Shown here piece by piece: positions 57,953 through 64,000 of a DNA stretch of 64,000 nt. Each line of letters opens with the position of its first letter. The first letter of the stretch is position 1. Source of the DNA: Rutstroemia sp. NJR-2017a BVV2. Taxonomy: Eukaryota > Ascomycota > Leotiomycetes > Helotiales > Rutstroemiaceae. Below the pieces are notes generated by a model. That model made no database searches, was not told the origin of the DNA, and saw nothing but the letters and a program-made list of their open reading frames with translations. Location: assembly GCA_002946415.1 (NCBI GenBank), contig NJPS01000054.1, positions 496,001 to 560,000 of the forward strand, read 5' to 3'. Made by a program: the position numbers and the translations under genes.

Positions 57953-59120
57953 CTAAGTATGACCCACCAACCCCGCCTGAGGCGCATTATCGGGGTTCGT
58001 GTTCGTCCCGGCAAAGCCCAACACGGTATTCCAGTTATCCGCCGTGCTCACATCCTTGTTCGGCGCCACCGACGTCTTGGCCGCCGCGTTCGCCTGGCAG
58101 ACGTTCGTCAGCTGGTCGCAGATGCGGTTCATGATGATGGCCGGGTTGAGCGCTTCTTGCTGGCCTTTGTTGACCAAGGGGTCGATGGCCTGGAAGGTGG
58201 ATTCCGTGGCCGAGCGCCCGTTGAGCCCGGCTTCGAATTTCATCGTGGGGACACACAGCCCGAAGTCGAGGCCGGCGACGGTGGAGGCTTGAACACCCGA
58301 GGCGCTGCCGGCGGAGGCGCTGGAGCTGGATGAGGCGGCGGCGGCGGTGGCGGCGGCGGTGGAGGTCGCTGCTGCGACGGCGGCGCTGGATGTAGCGGCC
58401 ATGGTGACGGTGACGAAGGTGGTTCCTCCGCAAGAAGCTGCGGCGGCGGCATTTCCTGCAGCCGGAGCTGAAACTACAGCCGAGCTATTCGAAGCCGAAG
58501 CTCCTCCAGCAGCAGCCCCTCCAGCAGCAGCGCCGGCTCCGCTAGGAGTTCCCTTGGTGCCCGCCGCATCGGTAGTGGTGAAGTTGCTGAAGCCCTGAGC
58601 AACCATAACATCGGCGACACTCAACCCATCCGCATTGAACGGGGTAGTGGTACTCTTAGCGCTATTTGCGTTCTCGGCATCACTTCCTGTAACAGCGGGA
58701 TCGATCAAGGGGACCACGCCGCGGAGTTCGGCTGTGGCGGGGAGAGTAGGGTCGGAACAGATGTTTGGGACGCTGACGACGAAGGGGTTGAAGTTTTGCT
58801 CAGCGGCGACGAGACCGCGTGCTGCGGCGATGACTTGAGGGTCGGTTCCGAGCTCCTTGACGATGTTGTCGGCTTGGGTGAGTTTTCCGCAGGGGTTGGC
58901 TGCTGCGAGGAGGAATTGGATGGAGCCGCCTGCGAGGGTGGCGGCTTGGCCGGATTGCCCGAAGCTGCTGAGAGCGGAAATCGCGGCGATTGGGACTTGT
59001 TCTTGACCGAAGCTGTTGCGAAATTAGCACAATTGATTGCATGAGATGGGAATGGGAAACTGCATACCGAGCTTCAGCCAAAGCCACCAAGAGGGAAACT
59101 AAAACAGTTTGAGAAAGCAT
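57953..59120 (-). CDS. Secreted Ala/Ser-rich protein, six cysteines
   Basis: Exons 59120-59068 and 59012-57953 give 370 aa. Residues 1-17 (MLSQTVLVSLLVALAEA) form a signal peptide, and the intron falls right after it. The mature protein has an N-terminal domain (FGQEQVPIAAISALSSFG, NPCGKL, NICSDP), a long Ala/Ser/Gly linker (about 185-265) and a C-terminal domain (GLCVPTMKFEAG, IMNRICDQLTNVCQ) ending GLVGHT. Six mature cysteines could form three disulfides. There is no terminal hydrophobic GPI signal, so it should be released or held in the wall. Fungal relatives are only described as hypothetical or cell-wall proteins. The linker is rich in GCC/GCT codons and GC, so length variation is likely. 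Confidence 0.85.
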
Positions 59121-60317
59121 GATGATGTTTGTTGTTGAGATAAAGATCGAGTAAAGACTAAAGTTAAAGAATGGACCAGCCTTGGTATAATGGTTGTATA
59201 AGTTTTAATGAATGTATAGAACGTAATAAGCAAGTAAGGTAGTTCGCAGAACTAAACGAATGAAAAGACAGTCAAGTTGAAGTGGAGTAGAGAATGAAGA
59301 TCAGATGGAAGATGGTGATGGAGAAGAGAATGCTGGAGAGAAGAGAAACGTCTGATACTTATACAGAAGGGAGATGAGCACGACCACTCGACGAGCCAAC
59401 AAAAATGATTCTCCGGAAATCCAGGCTCGTAATGCTGGCTGAAGATCATACTATGCGCGGTTAAGAACAATTTGTCGCAAGGAGAGGGAGACGAGCAACT
59501 GCAGATCAATGTTTGAGCCAGACTTCAGATGACAGAACCGAGCTGCACTGCAGTGATGTCAGCTCTTACCGCTGAATCATCCCGGCTCTGCGACCGTTGC
59601 GAGACTACCCAACTGCAATTCGGATTGATCCGAAGTAGTATGAGATGAGAAAGGCACCGTGGATCAGATAATAGATCGGATGAATCCCCTCCATGTCTCA
59701 TCTCCCCCTGCCCAAAACGCTTCACGCCTTTTAAAGACCGCGAACTAACGCGATGCTTGTTCTTGGCGTATGAGAGTGACCGCAGTCTGGCCCACAAGGC
59801 GAAACAATCGCACCACTCGACCAAATCTGGGGAAACAAGCAACCAAATAGATTGTAAGCTTAACATTTAATTAATATCGAGTGAAATGCAACGAATAGGA
59901 ACCTGAAGCAGACCCTGTATCATGAGCTCGCTTATCTTACTGCTTCTCATCGGAAAGCTTAGGGTTGAGACGGTGTTGAGACAAGGGGGGTTTGAGCTGG
60001 GGCATAAGCGAGGGGGGCTGACATACACAAGGATTACCAATTACTTCATGGGAGAATATGGAGGGTGAAAGGGACCTCGTGAAGTCCTAGTCATACATAT
60101 TCTTAAACCGGTAGTTATTAAATTAATTCCTCCAATCATATCATCATCTGAAAATAGTGATGAACAAGCAAGATCTTGTCTGTTGTTCAGGATGAACTCT
60201 ATGAAAAATTCATCCCTTCTTTAGCAGTCTTTCTCGTCCGAAATCATCCTTGAAAACCAGAATGGTTCATGCAAGATGCGATCATTAGATCTCGGCGATT
60301 GCGACAACATGATCGCA
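59121..60317. other. Intergenic
   Basis: The left part is the promoter of the secreted-protein gene; the right part is the 3' flank of the P450 gene. No coding frame is supported. Confidence 0.45.
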
Positions 60318-62217
60318 TTAATTATGCGTTCGTCTTGTAACTCGTGCTGGCAGTCCATCGTGGGGCTTAGCACTTGCGATCAACTCTTGAAAGGCACGTT
60401 CTCCTACCCATTTGTCAGTATGCATTACCTAGAACTTCTCGTTTTAAAATCACTCACCGAACATTCCACGTCTCCCATCCAGAATATCGCCAGGTTTTGC
60501 TCTGCCAAGCTGTCGATCCCAGGTCTCATAGTCGGCTTGAATATCCAGTTCTCTCAAGGTCAACGCCAGGATAATCTTCATTTCGAGAAGTGCAAGTTCT
60601 TGACCGATACATGCTCGAGGTCCCTTCTCAAATGGTCGCCAGGCATCCTTCGGAATCTCTTGGAAGTTATGAGGGGCGGGCATAAATCGTTCTGGAATAA
60701 ATTCATCTGGTCTAGGAAACAGGTCTTCACGTCGATGTATGGTATGAGTAGATACCATAACCATGAATCCCTTCGTCGGATATTGTTTGCCATTATAGTT
60801 AAGGATAAGATCGTCGCCTTGCCGTGCAGTATCGGCGGGTGGGAACATTCGCAGCGTTTCCTTAATACAGCTAAGAACATATGGTAATTGATTCACAATA
60901 TTCGGGTTCTCTTTAATCATATCTGCAGTCTTGGAGACGTCTTTCCCGAATACTGTATCAAGTTCATCTCGTGCTTTAGCTAGAGATTCCGGGTGTTTGT
61001 TGAGTAAATGGTAGGCATATGCGATCGTACTTGAAGAGGTATCATGGCCAGCAAAGATGAAGGTCTTCATCTGATCGATTGCGACTTCTTTGAAGGTCTT
61101 ATCCAGTCCGCGAGCGCTAATGTCGACATTGTCTTCTGCCTGTTGTTGGATATACTCATCGAGAGCAAGATCAATGACCGGTTTCCTTTTGTGCTTTGTA
61201 ACTTGAGCTCCTTTCCTGGCAAACCGAGTCTCCAAGACTTTTTCCAAATAGTCATTCATTTTCCGTGTATAGTATCGCTGCATGATTGGGCGCAGTGGAT
61301 TGAGATTGACGAGTGGATTTGTGGCCACTATCTTCGGCGTCCATGAGATTGACTCCCGGAAAGACTCCACTAGTTCATTCTTTGTTGTTTGCGACTTCAG
61401 ACTAATATCCAAGACAACATGGCCCATGATGTCAATTGTCGCAAGAGCAGCAGCTTCCTCAATCGGGTGCACTTCTCCCGAGTCAGCTATCTTTCCCAGA
61501 ACGTCGCGAAGAATGACGGCCTCATCTACGATTGCGGGAACAAGAGTCATTAGATGAGCGAGTGAGAAACCAGGATTGAACAGTGCCCTGTTCTTCTTCC
61601 ATTCTTCGCCTTCCGTGAACAGGATGCTTCTCTTTCCAGTGATATGACCAACATAGTACTCTACTGAAGCTGATTTAGGTAATGAATGGGACTGCGTGCA
61701 CTGAGCAGCTAAGGCCTAATCACTTATCAGCCATAATGTCCTAGAATCAAACATGAAAGTGCCGGGCCCATGCGAGTGAGTTAAATCCACTACCCATACA
61801 ACCGACATACCGGATCAGCAATGATAATCTGCCTGTAATCAAATAATGGCCAATTGTCCAAGAAAAAGAAGTCCTTTAAGTTGTAATTTCTGTACATCAT
61901 GGTCATGATTCCATGAGGATGCGCCGTTACGGGTGCTGTGGCATACATTTTGCCCATAGCACCTACGGTTCCAAGAAGGACATTGAATGGTGGTGATGGT
62001 ATAGAAGGGGCCTGCTTCTCGTTAACTTTCTATCAACTTGCGATGTGAATTTTTACCATACGATGTCTTTGTAGGCTTGCCGATATCGAACAATTCGCAC
62101 AATCCAGGCGATAAAAGATATGGCTGCGACAGCTGTGATAGAGCTATAGAGGTTGGTGCTGAGCCATCCTTCGTCGGAGGGGCCAGCCATTGGCGTTTGA
62201 GTTGTTATGTTCGCCAT
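60318..62217 (-). CDS. Cytochrome P450 monooxygenase
   Basis: Exons 62217-62062, 62011-61811, 61715-60458 and 60403-60318 give 566 aa. An N-terminal membrane anchor (about residues 25-43, SSITAVAAISFIAWIVRIV) points to the ER. P450 hallmarks are the I-helix AGHDTS (about 341-346), ExxR as ETLR (about 405-408), the PERF region FIPERFMP and the haem-binding loop FEKGPRACIG with ligand Cys488. The last exon (GERAFQELIASAKPHDGLPA) is a typical C-terminal ending. The acceptor of intron 1 may be AAG or the CAG three bases later. It should hydroxylate a lipophilic substrate using a CPR partner. CYP clan is not assigned, and no biosynthetic cluster surrounds it. Confidence 0.93.
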
Positions 62218-62893
62218 GATGAATTGATAGAGCAATTGAACAAGCTCGGGGGGGGGGAATGATGGCAATGAAAGATGCAGTACTGTATGAATGGTAGTAT
62301 CGTGTGTCGTGCAACCACTTTATCTGAGGAGCTGTCACCGGTTCAATATCCACTACGCGCTCAATACTTCATGGTTTCACTGTTTAACAATGTCCCCGAG
62401 AAGAAGCAAGCAACCGAGAGCTTGCAATCAAGAGCGAGAGACGCACTCGTCGCGGTTGCTGACAGTCATATGGGACGTGCAGGGAACAGTCGTGTTCATA
62501 GGCGAATTAAGCAGACCTTATTGGCTGCTCAGTTTCCCCTGGATCCACAGAATGCAGATTGGATGAGCTTGGACTTACCGGTGACATGAACACGTCTGGG
62601 GAATGAGCTCGCCAAAGACGGCGGACGACAGTATAATATGGTCATGATCTTCCAAATGATTTATGCTTTCTTCGTGGGCGAACCGTGAGTGCAATCTTAG
62701 TTCCACCTTGGCTGGCTTCACATTAGACGACTACTCGTAGAAGTTAAGTTCAACATCATCTAACACCATTACAATTTAGATAATTCCATCCAAGTCATCC
62801 ATCGATCCATTCATCCATGGATATCACAACTATGCATCCCTATCATACACCAAAGCAAATCATACGCTTTCCTGTAACCCTATATATGCACTT
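62218..62893. other. Intergenic, P450 promoter
   Basis: 676 bp between the PRP17 stop and the P450 start, both minus strand. Short plus-strand frames here have no support. A run of nine G lies close to the P450 start (62250-62258). Confidence 0.45.
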
Positions 62894-64000
62894 TTAATCC
62901 CAATACCTAATAGCGCCATCCAACCCAGCCGTCGCAACCTTCGAGCTCTCCTGAGGATTCCACTCCACGCAAGTAACCGCCTCCTTACTCGCTTGAAATT
63001 TATGATACATCTTGCACTGCTTCCAGTCCCAGAAACATACATATCCACCACTGTCACCCGAGGCGATGAATTGCCCGTCCGGACTACATGCCACATCGAT
63101 GGCGTAGCCTGCATTGTTGTGACCCTTAAATACTTTCTTCCTGTTCTGACGGAACTTATCTGTGGCCCCGTAGACGAAGATATTGTTGTCGGAGGATTGA
63201 TATGCGACCCATTTTTGGGAGGGATGCAGGGAAGCGCGTGTCATGGGGTACATGTGAGGCTCTGCGATATACTTGATGGGTACGGGAATATTGTATTCCC
63301 ATGCTCGTAAGGATTTGTCGTCAGATGTAGTCATGAAACGACGGTTTTCATCAACGAAGGTAATGGTATTGACAGCTGCAAGATGGTGATCGTATTCTTG
63401 GACTATTTCTCTTGTTCGGATATCAAATTGAATGATTTTTTTGTCGGACATTCCTGCTAGGAACTCGTTGGAAAATTCGGGATTCGGATTAAATCGTACG
63501 ACATGGGGAGATTTGCCTGTCGTGAAGCGGTTTATACATTGACCAGTTTCTGTGTCCCATAACTTCATCATACGGTCGTAAGAAGCAGAGATAAATTGCG
63601 TTCCGGATGGATTGAAAGTTATGTCTGATAAAGCTTTCTTGTGGCCCGAATAAGTTCGCAGAAGTTCCCTCGAATGATGCACATCCCAGATCTTGACAGT
63701 TGTGTCTGCGCTTCCAGAAAGTAGTAAATGACCCGACCCTGGGAAGAACCGTATTCCAACAACAGGTTTGGTATGCCCTTTCCACGTATGTACCATCTTC
63801 TTCGGGACGAAGTTTTTGATACTTCCAACTTCTTTCTTAAGATCAATATCGAGGTCCAATGGAACATGCATGTACGTCCGCCCTTGGTAATCATACTGTT
63901 CGGTCCCTTCAAACGTCGTCGTCTCGTCGCCCATTTCATCGGCCTCCTGCCGTTTCGCCAATGCTTGCGGCGGCGCAGATATAACAGCTCCACTCTCAAT
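62894..64000 (-). CDS. PRP17: Pre-mRNA splicing factor PRP17/CDC40, C-terminal part
   Basis: The frame is open from the stop at 62894 to the right window edge, so only the last 368 codons are present and the true start lies outside. The linker YDYQGRTYMHVPLDLDIDL and FVPKKMVHTWKGHTKPV precede seven WD40 repeats, with blades such as LLSGSADTTVKIWDV, FISASYDRMMKLWDTETG and VATAGLDGAIRYWD. Conservation with PRP17/CDC40 is high throughout. The protein acts in the spliceosome at the second catalytic step. The seen part has no intron. Confidence 0.95.
   Translation of the reverse strand: MESGAVISAPPQALAKRQEADEMGDETTTFEGTEQYDYQGRTYMHVPLDLDIDLKKEVGSIKNFVPKKMVHTWKGHTKPVVGIRFFPGSGHLLLSGSADTTVKIWDVHHSRELLRTYSGHKKALSDITFNPSGTQFISASYDRMMKLWDTETGQCINRFTTGKSPHVVRFNPNPEFSNEFLAGMSDKKIIQFDIRTREIVQEYDHHLAAVNTITFVDENRRFMTTSDDKSLRAWEYNIPVPIKYIAEPHMYPMTRASLHPSQKWVAYQSSDNNIFVYGATDKFRQNRKKVFKGHNNAGYAIDVACSPDGQFIASGDSGGYVCFWDWKQCKMYHKFQASKEAVTCVEWNPQESSKVATAGLDGAIRYWD

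Overview
The window is nuclear DNA from a filamentous ascomycete (Pezizomycotina). Genes are intron-poor to moderately interrupted, with short introns (about 42-125 nt) that carry GTRNGT donors and CTAAC/CTGAC branch sites. The families present are typical of such fungi: Fung_rhodopsin membrane proteins, a ubiquitin-like (ULD) orphan, GAP1-type permease, ABCC transporter, TetX-like monooxygenase and DUF3712. Leotiomycetes is my guess for the class, from protein style only. No bacterial operons, CRISPR arrays, rRNA or convincing tRNA genes are seen.

Layout. 1-4.6 kb: gene-poor DNA with palindromic GGGT/ACCC hairpins and AT-rich blocks around a six-exon ULD protein that contains a GC-AG intron. 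4.6-10.8 kb: rhodopsin-like 7-TM protein, a small Cys-cluster protein, an Rrn9-type Pol I factor and a basic orphan. 10.9-14.8 kb: housekeeping pair GAB1/PIG-U and NOP7/pescadillo sharing a 324-bp divergent promoter. 15-24 kb: low-complexity conserved or orphan proteins, one of 1260 aa with a C-terminal membrane anchor. 24-33 kb: mostly non-coding, with a repeat-bearing tail-anchored protein and a small spliced gene. 33.6-37.2 kb: a tandem pair, a 4-coumarate-CoA-ligase-like enzyme ending in the peroxisomal signal SKL and a FAD monooxygenase. 39.5-47 kb: DUF3712 membrane protein, a coiled-coil protein, a cryptic or decayed multi-exon locus near 45 kb and a MEMO1 homologue. 47.7-57 kb: ABCC transporter (8 exons) and amino-acid permease. 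58-64 kb: Ala/Ser-rich secreted protein, cytochrome P450 (4 exons) and the C-terminal WD40 part of PRP17/CDC40, cut by the window edge.

How the genes relate. Most are independent single-gene units. The only neighbours that suggest a shared job are the ligase/monooxygenase pair (aromatic or acyl acid metabolism, inference) and the GAB1-NOP7 head-to-head pair (possible co-expression). Exon boundaries were worked out by eye: the checks were reading frame, splice consensus and family continuity. No alignment or RNA evidence was available.
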